Positions 8,433-18,064 of a DNA stretch of 64,000 nt are shown here, one piece after another. The position numbers and the translations under genes were made by a program. Positions within the stretch are counted from its first letter, which is position 1. Each line of letters opens with the position of its first letter. The notes under the pieces are model-generated. The model saw nothing but the letters and a program-made list of their open reading frames with translations, did not search any database and had not been told where the DNA came from. This stretch comes from an uncultured Erythrobacter sp. GTDB lineage: Bacteria; Pseudomonadota; Alphaproteobacteria; Sphingomonadales; Sphingomonadaceae. The stretch spans positions 1,178,001 through 1,242,000 of the forward strand of contig CANNCZ010000001.1 of the NCBI GenBank assembly GCA_947503275.1. The letters are read 5' to 3'.

Positions 8433-8876
8433 TTATATCGGTTTCGCAAAAAGCCGCGTTGCAAGTTCACAATCAAGCGGCGGTTTTTCCAATTCTTCGA
8501 TCTCTTTGCGCGTGAGCCAACCGATTCGCCCGCCCTCCAACGCCTGTGGGTCACCCTGCCAATGCCTCACATTGTAAAGCAGGATTACAATCGGTGATCC
8601 GCCGTCTTCAACGCGTTCTTCTGCGAAACCAACGGGCTCACAATCGCCTGCGCGCACGGTGATGCCCAATTCCTCGCGCAGTTCCCGTATCAAAGCTTTT
8701 ACTGGAATTTCAGTATCTTCGACCTTTCCACCGGGGAATTCCCATAGGCCCCCGTGATGTTTTTCAAAAGGTCTGCGCTGCATAAGCCAGCTGTCTTCTG
8801 AAACGCTCAGTGCCCCTGCAACAACCCAGATCGGACCCGCCCCTATGTCGGATTTTTTTCCATCCATGCCTGCCAT
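8433..8876 (-). CDS. mutT: Nudix hydrolase, MutT-like (8-oxo-dGTP diphosphatase)
   Basis: A 147-residue protein with a complete Nudix box (about residues 49-71: GG, E, REL.EE.GI pattern) preceded by GGLWEFPGG, as in MutT. MutT removes 8-oxo-dGTP from the nucleotide pool. A second ATG three codons in (8867) is an alternative start. The gene is divergent from the Flp pilin genes. MutT is the best match within the Nudix family, but substrate cannot be proved from sequence. Confidence 0.87.
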   Translation of the reverse strand: MAGMDGKKSDIGAGPIWVVAGALSVSEDSWLMQRRPFEKHHGGLWEFPGGKVEDTEIPVKALIRELREELGITVRAGDCEPVGFAEERVEDGGSPIVILLYNVRHWQGDPQALEGGRIGWLTRKEIEELEKPPLDCELATRLFAKPI

Positions 8877-8943
8877 CTCAACCTTTTCTTAACGCGAAAC
8901 CGCGATTTCAGTCTTCATCAGGAACGTAGGGACGGGTGATCTC

Positions 8944-9129
8944 ATGAAATTGACGACATTCCTTAAGCACATTGGAAACGACAATTCAGGTGCAACCGCC
9001 GTTGAATACGGACTGATCGTGAGTCTGATCGTTATTGCAATGATCGGTGCTCTCCAAGGCGTAGCCGAGGCGACCACCGATACATGGAGTGATGTTGAGA
9101 CCGCGTCTGTGGAGGCAATGGGCGGTTAA
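8944..9129 (+). CDS. Flp-family type IVb pilin (first copy)
   Basis: A 61-residue prepilin with the Flp hallmark SGATAVEYGLI, where processing is expected just after the glycine, then one hydrophobic helix (about residues 22-42). Flp pilins polymerise into adhesive Tad-type pili at the cell surface. It differs from the second copy in its tail (TTDTWSDVETASVEAMGG). No tad assembly genes are in the window. Confidence 0.88.
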   Translation: MKLTTFLKHIGNDNSGATAVEYGLIVSLIVIAMIGALQGVAEATTDTWSDVETASVEAMGG

Positions 9130-9245
9130 GACTTTTGAAAGGCTGCGAGTTAGCAACTTCTCAAGAACTGCCGATTAAATCCATATTCGTTCATTCATTG
9201 ATTTGGGTGGGCACGGGTACCGAAAGACCAACCAGGAGACTTAAA

Positions 9246-9407
9246 ATGACTTTTTTCAACAAACTGGCTCGTGACGAGCAAGGCGCGACTGCAATTGAGT
9301 ACGGCCTTATTGCTGCTTTGATCGCTGTTGCAGCTATCACTGCAATGGGTTCGCTGGGTAACACCCTGAGCGACACGTTCTCTGAAGTTCAGACCGAAAT
9401 GGAATAA
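9246..9407 (+). CDS. Flp-family type IVb pilin (second copy)
   Basis: A 53-residue prepilin, QGATAIEYGLIAALIAVAAI, with the conserved Glu at +5 of the mature form and one membrane helix. I place the start at ATG 9246, behind the ribosome site AGGAGAC, rather than at upstream in-frame starts, since this leaves a normal short leader. It follows the first copy by 116 bases and ends in a strong terminator. The short leader and strong ribosome site suggest it is the major pilin. Confidence 0.92.
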   Translation: MTFFNKLARDEQGATAIEYGLIAALIAVAAITAMGSLGNTLSDTFSEVQTEME

Positions 9408-9430
9408 GTCGAAAGACTTTTTCAAAGAGA

Positions 9431-9462
9431 AAGCGGCGGGGATTTCCCCGCCGCTTTTTTTG
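9431..9462 (+). terminator. Rho-independent terminator after the Flp pilin pair
   Basis: A perfect 11-bp stem (9431-9441 with 9446-9456), GATTT loop region and a run of T. It closes the pilin transcription unit. Confidence 0.95.
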
Positions 9463-9522
9463 TGCCTTTTTTCAGCGTTCCAATCTCCCACGACGAAGGT
9501 GAGAGGTTAGCGCTTAGGGAAA

Positions 9523-11004
9523 TCAGCGCCCGCGAACGACCAATTTCACCTTCTGCCCGGCGATCAACCCGTCATTCGGGCCCAGTGCATTGAGCACCCG
9601 GAACCGCTGAACCTGTCCGGTGTCATAAGCCATCCGCCGTGCAAGCGCCGCGACGCTATCCCCACGTTGTACTGTCACAACCTGCAAACGGCGCGGAATC
9701 ACTTGCGCCGCTTCCGACGCACTGATTCGGCGCATCGATTGGAACATCGCTGAAAAGGTATTTGCATTGCCTGCGGGCGTGATCGCGGCAAAATGATAGG
9801 CGCGATCATTGGCAAATTCGTACGCAAAGATCGTCACATCAACCTGACTTTGGCCGTTGTTCACTCGCGCCTGACCATAGGCAGCACGAATTCCGTTAAC
9901 GGTCGTGCGCTGAATCGATTGAGGGGCGACAGTATTGTTCTCCCCGCCAAGCGCAGAAAACTGCGTTCGAATATAGCTATCCAGATCGCCATTGTACGGT
10001 GCCAACGTCAATTGCGCCTGCCCACCTTGCCCATTCACGCTGACGGCGCGGGTCGAATTGACCATGTAGAACCCTTGCGGCGCGGTGAAAGACAGCCGCA
10101 ACTCGGGATGAATAAACTGGCTACCTTCGATCACGCCCTGTTCGGGATCATCGCCGTAAAGCAACCCGTCGATCCGGTTCAGGAATGTGTCGCGATTCGT
10201 AACACTGCCCGGCAGCCCTTGTGATGCGGAAAGAGCGCGTTGAACGCGGCTGGCCGGATCGGGGTGAGTCGATGCCCATGCCGGAACGGTCGCATTGCCC
10301 CGCCCCTGAAGCTGCGCATCCAAGCTGTTTTGCGCGGCCAAACTGGCAAGGACGGTGCCCATCGCCTTTGGATCATAGCCTGCTTTGGTGAGATATTGGA
10401 TACCAAGATCGTCTGCTTCAATCTCCTGAGAGCGCGAAAAACTCAGCGTAAGAAGCTGTGATCCCTGCATAAATCCGCGCGATACAGTGTTACCGATCGA
10501 GCTGTCGCCCAACAGGACCGAACTGCCAATTGCTCCCAAGACGCCCAGGATAGAATTACGCTGTGCGCGTTGTTGCCGCCGCTGTGAGTGCCGTGCAGCA
10601 ACGTGGCCGACCTCGTGGCCCAGCACACCGGCCAATTCCGCTTCATTATTCATCAACGTCACCAGCTGGCGCGTTGTGTAAATATATCCGCCGGGCACCG
10701 CAAAAGCGTTGTTCACGGGCGAATTGAGCAAGCTGACCGTGAAGCTCTCACGCGCATTGCCAAGACCGGATTGCACGGCGATATTCTTGCCCACTTGTTC
10801 GACATATTGCGCCTGAGCCCCGCTCATTGCGCCGCCAAATTGATTGAGCAATTGCGGGTGGAACTCAGCCCCCTGTTGCGCTTCGGTTGTGGTAATCGGC
10901 GCCGATGCTGACGGGATAGAACCGCCACCGCCCATGCATCCAGTCAATGCAAGCGCGAGCGGTGCTGCCCCCGCCATCCAAACTTTGCGTGCGTTGATAG
11001 CCAT
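9523..11004 (-). CDS. M48-family zinc metalloprotease lipoprotein with LysM domain
   Basis: A 493-residue exported protein. A signal peptide ends in the lipobox LALTGC (Cys23). The zinc-binding HEVGH (130-134) and a downstream ..EIEADDLG glutamate motif mark an M48 protease of the BepA/LoiP type, which works on outer-membrane proteins in the periplasm. The last 50 residues (TVQRGDSVAALARRM..., IAGQKVKLV) form a LysM-like peptidoglycan-binding domain. It is monocistronic. Family is clear; the substrate is unknown. Confidence 0.92.
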   Translation of the reverse strand: MAINARKVWMAGAAPLALALTGCMGGGGSIPSASAPITTTEAQQGAEFHPQLLNQFGGAMSGAQAQYVEQVGKNIAVQSGLGNARESFTVSLLNSPVNNAFAVPGGYIYTTRQLVTLMNNEAELAGVLGHEVGHVAARHSQRRQQRAQRNSILGVLGAIGSSVLLGDSSIGNTVSRGFMQGSQLLTLSFSRSQEIEADDLGIQYLTKAGYDPKAMGTVLASLAAQNSLDAQLQGRGNATVPAWASTHPDPASRVQRALSASQGLPGSVTNRDTFLNRIDGLLYGDDPEQGVIEGSQFIHPELRLSFTAPQGFYMVNSTRAVSVNGQGGQAQLTLAPYNGDLDSYIRTQFSALGGENNTVAPQSIQRTTVNGIRAAYGQARVNNGQSQVDVTIFAYEFANDRAYHFAAITPAGNANTFSAMFQSMRRISASEAAQVIPRRLQVVTVQRGDSVAALARRMAYDTGQVQRFRVLNALGPNDGLIAGQKVKLVVRGR

Positions 11005-11117
11005 CGAATTTCTCCCGCCTTAATGCGTGACCACGCGTTCAGCCGCGTTTGGCCAGTTTACCCGTTTAATCAGGCGAGTATCGGGAAAAGCGGAGGTCAG
11101 GGCAAGCCCTGCGCGTA

Positions 11118-12062
11118 TCATCCACCAAGCTGCAGGAACCGTTCCTCGCGCATTCGGAGCAGTGCGCCGCTGTCCAATTCGCTCAAAGTATCAATCTCTT
11201 CGCCCAGAACCTTCGCAAGAGTTCTGGCCATTGCTTGACTATCGCGATGGGCCCCACCGACAGGTTCTTTTACAATTCTGTCGATCACATTGAGCCGCTT
11301 AAGATGCTGTGCGGTGATCTTCATCGCTTGCGCTGCTTCGGACGCTTTCTCCGCAGTACGCCACAAGATCGATGCGCACCCTTCTGGCGAAATCACCGAG
11401 TAAACCGAATGCTCAAGCATCAAAACACGCTCTGCACTGGCAAGCGCTACAGCCCCTCCGGAACCACCCTCACCGACGACAACGGCGACCATTGGTACAG
11501 GCAAAGCGAGACAGGCTTCAGTCGAACGGGCAATGGCTTCGGCCTGACCGCGCTCCTCAGCCTCAATCCCCGGAAATGCGCCAGATGTATCTACCAGCGT
11601 CACCACTGGCAGACCAAATCGTCCAGCCAGCTCCATCAGGCGGATCGCTTTGCGATAGCCCTCCGGTTTCCCCATACCGAAATTGTGTGCGATGCGGCTC
11701 TGCGTATCGTGGCCCTTTTCATGGCCAATCAACATCACGCGCCGGCCATCAAGCTTGGCAAAACCGCCCATGATCGCTATATCATCACCGTAATAGCGAT
11801 CCCCGCCCAAAGGCATGAAATCGGTAAAGGCCTGCGCCACATAGTCGCGGAAATGCGGGCGCTGTGGGTGGCGTGCGACTTGCGTCTTTTGCCACGGGGT
11901 TAGTGAAGCATAGGTGCTAGCGAGCAAGTCAGCGCTTTTCGCCTCCAATCGCTCAATCTCAGCGGCAACGTCAACTTCATGATTGGTGTCGAGACCGCGC
12001 AATTCGCCAATGCGTTCTTCGAGGCTGGCGACGGGCTTCTCGAATTCGAGATAGGAAATCAT
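11118..12062 (-). CDS. accA: Acetyl-CoA carboxylase carboxyltransferase subunit alpha
   Basis: A 314-residue subunit that, with AccD, transfers the carboxyl group from biotin to acetyl-CoA to give malonyl-CoA for fatty acid synthesis. Diagnostic segments are [11 protein letters not shown] at the start, [22 protein letters not shown] and [12 protein letters not shown]. The open frame extends further upstream, but the homologous start is ATG 12062, 10 bases after the xerD stop, so the longer reading is not used. Probably co-transcribed with the xerD-like gene. Confidence 0.96.
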   Translation of the reverse strand: MISYLEFEKPVASLEERIGELRGLDTNHEVDVAAEIERLEAKSADLLASTYASLTPWQKTQVARHPQRPHFRDYVAQAFTDFMPLGGDRYYGDDIAIMGGFAKLDGRRVMLIGHEKGHDTQSRIAHNFGMGKPEGYRKAIRLMELAGRFGLPVVTLVDTSGAFPGIEAEERGQAEAIARSTEACLALPVPMVAVVVGEGGSGGAVALASAERVLMLEHSVYSVISPEGCASILWRTAEKASEAAQAMKITAQHLKRLNVIDRIVKEPVGGAHRDSQAMARTLAKVLGEEIDTLSELDSGALLRMREERFLQLGG

Positions 12063-12072
12063 GGGGTCTGCG

Positions 12073-12960
12073 CTAGTCCGATGCGCCGCGCGTGGCAAGC
12101 GGGTGACGCGAATTGACCAACTGGACAAGCCGCGCAGCATCGACATGAGTGTAAATCTGAGTGGTAGCGATATCGGCATGGCCGAGCAGTGTTTGCAGCA
12201 CCCGCAGATCCGCCCCACCCTCCAACAGATGCGTCGCAAAGGCATGGCGAAGAACGTGGGGACTGATCCCGGCCGGGTCGAGATCGGCGCGCACTGCCAG
12301 TTCTTTGAGCATCTGGAACAGCCGTACACGCGACAAGTGCTTGCCCCCGCGCGATGGGAATAGGTGGCGTGACTGTGGCTCTTTGGGCCGAATTGCGATC
12401 CAATCAGCCAAAGCGGTTCGCGCGCGATCGCTGACCGGAACCATGCGCGCTTGCCCGCCTTTGCCCATCACCGTGATCAGCGGAGCATCGCGCGGCACTG
12501 CGGATAGAGGCAGGCTCACCAATTCGGTCGCACGCAGGCCTGATCCATAGAGCATTTCGAGCAAAGCCAGCTGGCGCACCGATGTCGGCTTGCCGCTGGT
12601 CGCTTCCAGTTCGGCGCGACCGAGCAGCGCTTCGACTGCATCATGTGAGAGCACTTTGGGCAGCGGGCGGCGGCTTTGCGGATTGGGCAACGCGCCCGAG
12701 GGATCATCCTCCCGCCATCCTTCATCCACCGCAAACCCAAAGAATTGGCGCAGGGCTGATGCCTTGCGCGCCACGGTTGATGGAGCAAGCGTGGCCCATT
12801 CACCCGCCAATTTCGCAATATTTGCGCGCGGAGCCTTGGCCAGATCGCCCAACGCCTCTTCTGCGCCTGCAAGGTCCCGGCGATAGGCGACAAGCGTGTT
12901 GACCGCCGCCCCGCGTTCAGCGGCAAGCATGTCCAAGAACGCTTGAGTGGCCGCCGACAT
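12073..12960 (-). CDS. xerD: Tyrosine recombinase XerD
   Basis: A 295-residue site-specific recombinase. It has an N-terminal SAM-like core-binding domain (about 1-95) and a catalytic domain with Arg143, Lys167, His235-x-x-Arg238, His261 and Tyr270 all in place. The length and [15 protein letters not shown] motif fit housekeeping Xer proteins that resolve chromosome dimers at dif, not a phage integrase. Its position next to accA also argues for a housekeeping role. Confidence 0.88.
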   Translation of the reverse strand: MSAATQAFLDMLAAERGAAVNTLVAYRRDLAGAEEALGDLAKAPRANIAKLAGEWATLAPSTVARKASALRQFFGFAVDEGWREDDPSGALPNPQSRRPLPKVLSHDAVEALLGRAELEATSGKPTSVRQLALLEMLYGSGLRATELVSLPLSAVPRDAPLITVMGKGGQARMVPVSDRARTALADWIAIRPKEPQSRHLFPSRGGKHLSRVRLFQMLKELAVRADLDPAGISPHVLRHAFATHLLEGGADLRVLQTLLGHADIATTQIYTHVDAARLVQLVNSRHPLATRGASD

Positions 12961-12971
12961 TCAGCGCTCTC

Positions 12972-14870
12972 TTATCCGCGCGCGACCGCCTCTGCGGCGA
13001 TCATCCGGGCCTCAGCCTCCAACCCAACAGCGCGCAAGGCGGAAGTGACATGATAGAGGTGAAGCGGCGTCATTTGCGACCAATCCTCTCCCTGCATGCC
13101 CAATCCTGCTAGCAAGACAACCATCGCCGGATTCTCCACCTCAGCAGCACGGTCAATCATACGAGTCCAGCGGGTTTCGCGGGTAAGATCAACGCTGTAT
13201 TCATCCCCAGTGCTAACCGGAACGCGGCCCAATCCGGCAAGGCCTGCGACCAGAAACGCCGATTTGCGGCTCTCTTCGCTGCCATCGTCGCTATAAAACG
13301 TCGACAGAGCATCAAGATCGGCGGCGCCGCCAGTGGGGCTGGAAAGCGCCAACAGCGCCCAGCCCATAGAACCCGGCTCCACCACATTCGCCCAACTCGC
13401 CGCATCACGATCCAATCCTGCCGTGAGCATTGAAGCGATCAGATCTCCCGCAGCATCGGCCTGTTCCGCCGATGCCGGAATACGCGCGGCGGCATAGGCG
13501 GTGAGCACTTGGCCCGGAAAGCTCGCGCTCTCCCCACCCCAAAGCGCGCGCATTGCATCAATGCGGATCGCAGGGTTTGCCCCAACATAGGCCTCTCTCA
13601 AACGCCCTGCGCGCGAGGCTGCATCACCGCCGATGGATCTGTCGGCGTAAACCTGACTGTAGATCTCAACCAAAGCCGCCGACGACAGAACGCCGCGATC
13701 CGCAGCAACGCCTGCATAAAGCGCGCGTTTGCCCAAAGGCAGCATCGGTACAGAAGCAGCGGAAAGCGGGTAATAATTGCCGCGTGGCCCCTCAAGAGCG
13801 GCGTTAATCAGGGCGTCGGGAATATCCTCACCCACCGCATTTGCAATCGCAAAGCGCCATGGTGTTAGCTCCTCGACACCGTCCCACGAAACCGTAGTCC
13901 CCCCGCGCCCGCGACCGGCTGCGCCGGCATAACGCTGAGCCAGAAGAACGTCGATTTCGGGTGCAATTTCATCATTTTGCGCAGCGTTCAGTTGTGATCC
14001 TGCAAGCGCACCCTCGCCCGCATAAGCGTTGCAGATCGCTTGCATCATGACCCATTGCGGATCTTCACGCTCGGACCCTTGGAACTCTACCGCAGGACAC
14101 GCACCAACAAGATCAGAGGATGCGATATAGGCAGTGAGCGCTTGGCTGGTCATTGCCCGATCCCAATTGCCGGTGTCGACATCCTGAGCAAGCCCGCGAG
14201 CAACCGCAAACTCACCCATGGAATTCAGGACACCTGCACGCAAAGCGGCAAACTCGACCGGATTCATACTCTCGGGCGCGGCCAAACGGCTTGCCAAAGC
14301 ACGGCGCAACACGATGTGACCCCAGCGCGAAACCAGTGGTCCTTTGGTCCCGCCAAGGACCGCACGGATCAGAACTTCGGGTTGTTTTGAGAGCGACGCG
14401 GTTGGCAATCCCCCTTCCTCAGGGGCCAATATACCGACCTGCGCCAAGGAACGGCGCGCGGCGGGTGGCATGTCGAACCTGGGCTTTAGACCCAAAAGAT
14501 CATCGAGTTGATCGGTGGAGAGGTTTTCCAGCTCCTCAACACTGGGTAGCCGCGAAAACTCCTCGCTCGAAACGCGCGGTGCGTCTGGTAATGAAGGCTG
14601 CGGGCCTGATGGTATGGGCTGCACCGTCGCCCCACCCCCACGCGGCGCTGGACCCGATGGTGCAGCAGGGGCCACGGTGGGCGGCGGCGCGGGTGCCGGT
14701 GTCGGGCTAGGCGCGGGCGCTGGATCATCAAAACCCGGCGGCAGAAGCGATTCGGGAGCCTCTTGCGCGATCGCGAGAGTGCTTGCGACCCCACCGCCAA
14801 CTGCCCCCGCCAGCGCTAACGCGCCTACGCCTGCCATCCATACCGATTGACGTGCCACATTCCGCATCAT
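12972..14870 (-). CDS. Exported proline-rich protein of unknown function
   Basis: A 632-residue protein from ATG 14870, which overlaps the stop of the small membrane protein gene by 4 bases; a longer open frame upstream is not needed. It has an N-terminal hydrophobic signal or anchor (VWMAGVGALALAGAVGGG...), then a Pro/Ala/Gly-rich linker (about residues 40-95: PAPAPSPTPAPAPPPT...), then a long alpha-helical, alanine-rich body that could be a repeat solenoid. I do not recognise the family. It most likely sits in the periplasm, anchored in the inner membrane. Confidence 0.8.
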   Translation of the reverse strand: MMRNVARQSVWMAGVGALALAGAVGGGVASTLAIAQEAPESLLPPGFDDPAPAPSPTPAPAPPPTVAPAAPSGPAPRGGGATVQPIPSGPQPSLPDAPRVSSEEFSRLPSVEELENLSTDQLDDLLGLKPRFDMPPAARRSLAQVGILAPEEGGLPTASLSKQPEVLIRAVLGGTKGPLVSRWGHIVLRRALASRLAAPESMNPVEFAALRAGVLNSMGEFAVARGLAQDVDTGNWDRAMTSQALTAYIASSDLVGACPAVEFQGSEREDPQWVMMQAICNAYAGEGALAGSQLNAAQNDEIAPEIDVLLAQRYAGAAGRGRGGTTVSWDGVEELTPWRFAIANAVGEDIPDALINAALEGPRGNYYPLSAASVPMLPLGKRALYAGVAADRGVLSSAALVEIYSQVYADRSIGGDAASRAGRLREAYVGANPAIRIDAMRALWGGESASFPGQVLTAYAAARIPASAEQADAAGDLIASMLTAGLDRDAASWANVVEPGSMGWALLALSSPTGGAADLDALSTFYSDDGSEESRKSAFLVAGLAGLGRVPVSTGDEYSVDLTRETRWTRMIDRAAEVENPAMVVLLAGLGMQGEDWSQMTPLHLYHVTSALRAVGLEAEARMIAAEAVARG

Positions 14871-15067
14871 TCGCTCCCCCCGCTGGCCACAGGCACGGCG
14901 ACAGATTGTACTATCGGACGAATGGGTTTCTCCCCAGCATCGAACCAAGCCAAGCCAAGCAGCACTACAACCGCCCCAGCAACGTAAAACGGCCAGCGCA
15001 TCAGCCCCGGCTTTTCAGAAGGGGTCAATTTGATCTGTGAATGGGTCGCGGAGCGTTGGCTAGACAT
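14867..15067 (-). CDS. Small single-pass membrane protein
   Basis: A 66-residue protein with a polar N-terminus, one membrane helix (about residues 25-42: WPFYVAGAVVVLLGLAWF) and a short polar tail. It overlaps the start of the exported 632-residue protein by 4 bases, which suggests that the two act together. It lies divergent from aroK, with 38 bases between the starts. No known family recognised. Confidence 0.7.
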   Translation of the reverse strand: MSSQRSATHSQIKLTPSEKPGLMRWPFYVAGAVVVLLGLAWFDAGEKPIRPIVQSVAVPVASGGSE

Positions 15068-15105
15068 ATTGCGCGGGCTTTAACCCATCTATAGGCCGTG
15101 GGGCA

Positions 15106-15672
15106 ATGACTGCTGATGCGACTTTAAGCCAAAGCGATATTGCAAAGATTGCCACCGCCATCGACCGCCCAATTGTGCTGGTCGGATTGATGGGCGTGGG
15201 CAAGTCCACCGTTGGACGCCGATTGGCCGAAATGCTGGACCGCGACTTTGTCGATGCTGATGATGCCATTGTGGAGGCCGCACAACGCTCAATCCCCGAA
15301 ATCTTCGAAGAATTTGGCGAGCCGTATTTCCGCGATGGCGAACGCCGCGTGATCGCACGCTTGATTGAAGAAAGCACCGGTGTGATTGCGACCGGCGGCG
15401 GCGCTTTTGTCGATCCTGAAACACGCGCTTTGATAATAGAGCGCGCAATCGGTGTCTGGATTGATGCCGATGTCGACACTCTGGTCGAGCGGACATCGCG
15501 CAGAAACACTCGGCCATTGCTGAGAGATGGCAATCCGCGCGAAATCCTCACGAACCTCAAAACCACGCGTGAAGAATTCTACGCTCAGGCGCAGCTGCGT
15601 GTGGTGAGCGAAGACGGCCCGCATGCACACACTGCGTATTCGATAATCGAGGCAATTAATAAATGGTTGTAA
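15106..15672 (+). CDS. aroK: Shikimate kinase
   Basis: A 188-residue P-loop kinase (GVGKST, about 30-35) with the shikimate-binding DADDAIVEAA segment and the ATGGGAF lid motif. It phosphorylates shikimate at O3 in the aromatic amino acid pathway. It overlaps aroB by 10 bases, the common aroK-aroB arrangement. Confidence 0.96.
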   Translation: MTADATLSQSDIAKIATAIDRPIVLVGLMGVGKSTVGRRLAEMLDRDFVDADDAIVEAAQRSIPEIFEEFGEPYFRDGERRVIARLIEESTGVIATGGGAFVDPETRALIIERAIGVWIDADVDTLVERTSRRNTRPLLRDGNPREILTNLKTTREEFYAQAQLRVVSEDGPHAHTAYSIIEAINKWL

Positions 15673-16787
15673 TTCCAGTTGAACTGGCCGGGCGCGCATA
15701 TGACGTAACGATTGAGGCAGGGTTGCTTGATCGGCTCGATACGGTCGCGATTCCATATCTTCCACCACCAGAATCTGGACGCCGAAAGGTGCCGTTTGTT
15801 GCCGACAAAAACACGTATCGCCAATTTTCTGAGCAAGTAGCGTCGGCGCTCGGAACTGAAGGTTATGACGCGGAATGGTTCATCACCGAGCCGGGCGAAG
15901 GTGCGAAATCATGGAGCGTCTTAGAAGAACTGACCAATTGGCTGCTCGCACTGGGGGTCACGCGGTCTGATCACGTGTTCGCGCTCGGCGGAGGGGTTGT
16001 TGGTGACCTCACAGGGTTTGCTTGCGCTGTAACCAAGCGGGGGTGCGGTTTCGTCCAAATACCCACCACGTTGCTTGCTCAAGTCGACAGTTCGGTTGGC
16101 GGTAAGACTGCGATCAACACACGGGCTGGCAAGAACTTGATCGGGGCATTTCATCAACCCTCCGCCGTCTTGATCGACCCGCTGGTTCTGGACACATTGC
16201 CCGACCGCGAAATGCGCGCAGGCTATGCCGAAGTCGTCAAATACGGCTTGCTCGGCGATGCAGAGTTTTTTGATTGGCTTGATGAGAATGGCGCCCGAGT
16301 GTTGGCCCGCGAGCCCGAACCGCTCGCCCATGCCATCGCCACCAGCATCCGCGCCAAGGCGCAGATCGTCGCCGAGGATGAGCGTGAGACGAACGACGTG
16401 CGCGCTTTACTCAACCTGGGGCACACTTTCGGACATGCTTTGGAAGCAGAGACAGGCTTTTCCGACCGATTGCTGCACGGGGAGGCCGTGGCGCTCGGCA
16501 TGGTTCTAGCCGCGCGATACTCGGGTCGGCGCGGGGAATTGGCCATTAATGATGCGGAACGAGCGGCGCGCATAATCGCAGCGGCGGGGCTGCCATCGGA
16601 AATTGCAGAACTTGGTCTTACCTGTGACGGAGCACGACTCGCCGATCATATGCGCCATGACAAGAAGATGGAGGGCTCCACCCTGCCCTTCCTTCTGCTG
16701 CAAGGTATCGGCGAAGCCTATATGGCGCGCGACGTTAAATTGAGCGATGTCGCCGCCTTCCTCGATACAGAATTGACCAGTGCATGA
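15663..16787 (+). CDS. aroB: 3-Dehydroquinate synthase
   Basis: A 374-residue NAD-dependent enzyme that converts DAHP to 3-dehydroquinate. Visible motifs are GGGVVGDLTGFACA, QIPTTLLAQVDSSVGGKTAIN and the zinc-binding LNLGHTFGHALE. ATG 15663 lies inside the aroK end. The product feeds the same pathway as AroK. Confidence 0.97.
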   Translation: MVVIPVELAGRAYDVTIEAGLLDRLDTVAIPYLPPPESGRRKVPFVADKNTYRQFSEQVASALGTEGYDAEWFITEPGEGAKSWSVLEELTNWLLALGVTRSDHVFALGGGVVGDLTGFACAVTKRGCGFVQIPTTLLAQVDSSVGGKTAINTRAGKNLIGAFHQPSAVLIDPLVLDTLPDREMRAGYAEVVKYGLLGDAEFFDWLDENGARVLAREPEPLAHAIATSIRAKAQIVAEDERETNDVRALLNLGHTFGHALEAETGFSDRLLHGEAVALGMVLAARYSGRRGELAINDAERAARIIAAAGLPSEIAELGLTCDGARLADHMRHDKKMEGSTLPFLLLQGIGEAYMARDVKLSDVAAFLDTELTSA

Positions 16788-17554
16788 CCCGTTTCGTCGA
16801 CCTGTCGATCCCGATCACCAACAATGTAATATCCGATCCCGAGGTGATGCGGCCCAAAGTCACCTATATGACGCATGAAGACACTTGGGCGCAGATTGCG
16901 ATGTTCTTTCCCGGACTGGAAAAGGACGACTTGCCGGATGGTGAAGGTTGGGCGGTCGAGATGCTGGAATTGTCGACGCATAACGGCACCCACATGGATG
17001 CACCGTGGCACTACCATTCTACCACCGATACAGGCACTGTGCCCGCGCCAAGCATTGACGAAGCCCCACTCGACCGGTTCTTGCGCCCGGGAGTAAAGCT
17101 CGATTTCTCCGCTCTACCACACGGCCATGTCATCAGCGCGGCTGAGTTGGAGCAGGCGTTCGCCGCCATTCAGTACAAGCTAGAGCCGCTCGACATTGTC
17201 TTGATCCAGTCAGGCGCAATCTACGGCACCGACAATTTCATCGATCAGGGCGTGGGCCTCGGTGCAGAGGCCACCTTGTGGCTTACCGAGCGAGGTATCG
17301 AAGTGGTCGGCACCGATGCATGGAGCTGGGATGCGCCGTTTAGCCACACGGCAAAACGGTGGGCCGAAAAGCGCGATCCAGCCATCATTTGGGAGGGGCA
17401 CAAGGCCGGCCGCATCCGCCCATATTACCAGATCGAAAAGCTCACTAACCTTGAAGCGCTACCAGCGCACGGCTTCATGCTGAGCTGTTTTCCGGTAAAG
17501 ATCGAACGCGCAAGCGCCGGATGGATCCGCGCGGTGGCAATCGTCGAGGACTAA
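16784..17554 (+). CDS. Cyclase-family (kynurenine formamidase-like) hydrolase
   Basis: A 256-residue metal-dependent hydrolase of the cyclase family. The signature STHNGTHMDAPWHY (about residues 66-79) provides the metal ligands. Family members hydrolyse N-formylkynurenine or cyclic imides, or act in polyketide ring closure; which applies here is unknown. It overlaps the aroB stop by 4 bases (ATGA), so it is co-translated with aroKB, which hints at a link to aromatic metabolism. Confidence 0.85.
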   Translation: MTRFVDLSIPITNNVISDPEVMRPKVTYMTHEDTWAQIAMFFPGLEKDDLPDGEGWAVEMLELSTHNGTHMDAPWHYHSTTDTGTVPAPSIDEAPLDRFLRPGVKLDFSALPHGHVISAAELEQAFAAIQYKLEPLDIVLIQSGAIYGTDNFIDQGVGLGAEATLWLTERGIEVVGTDAWSWDAPFSHTAKRWAEKRDPAIIWEGHKAGRIRPYYQIEKLTNLEALPAHGFMLSCFPVKIERASAGWIRAVAIVED

Positions 17555-17832
17555 ATAACCGGTTTTGAGCCTGTCGGCCGTGGCAACTGAGTGACTTTTT
17601 CACCCAAATCACCGCCTTCAACCTGATCTTCGGCCATCATCGCGTCATGGTCTGCAAAAAGGCGCTCAATTTCAGCGCGCCGTTCCAGCATCATTTGCGC
17701 TATGCCGGGTGCAAGGCTTTCGCCATCACCGATTTGCCCAAGCAATGCGGCCAAATCACTGGCCGTCGCATCGCGCGCGCTCTTGAAAAATTGGCCCTTC
17801 CGATCGAAGTAACCGGTTCCCTTTTTAGCCAC
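17551..17832 (-). CDS. Hypothetical 93-residue protein
   Basis: A small, charged soluble protein beginning MAKKGTGYFDRKGQFFKS, with an amphipathic middle that could form helices. Its end overlaps the cyclase stop by 4 bases in convergent orientation. No family recognised and no signal peptide. Codon use looks like the neighbours, so I consider it a real gene. Confidence 0.65.
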   Translation of the reverse strand: MAKKGTGYFDRKGQFFKSARDATASDLAALLGQIGDGESLAPGIAQMMLERRAEIERLFADHDAMMAEDQVEGGDLGEKVTQLPRPTGSKPVI

Positions 17833-18064
17833 GTTCTTACCCCCTTTGGCACATCACCTCAGGTGCGACCCTGTGGCGTATAGCCGAATCATGCAGTTGG
17901 ATGATCTCGCAATTGAGCCGTGTGCGCTAGTCCAATTGTGGACAATAGCGAGCCGGACGGCTCAATTTTTCGTTTTGTTACAAGCGATAGGCGCAAGTGC
18001 AATGCGCTTAGCAGGATGTGTGCAGAGCAGGGACAGAATGTGAGCGATCTATGAAGGGAGGCGA
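17833..18064. other. Intergenic region between pccA and the 93-residue gene
   Basis: About 230 bases. I see no clear hairpin with a T tract, no repeat and no convincing coding frame. Confidence 0.5.

Noticed and set aside
12073..12960. Tyrosine recombinase as sign of an integrated element
   Set aside because: Sequence and length fit housekeeping XerD, neighbours are core genes and no attachment repeats are visible; the tRNA gene is 3.7 kb away with no duplicated end noticed.
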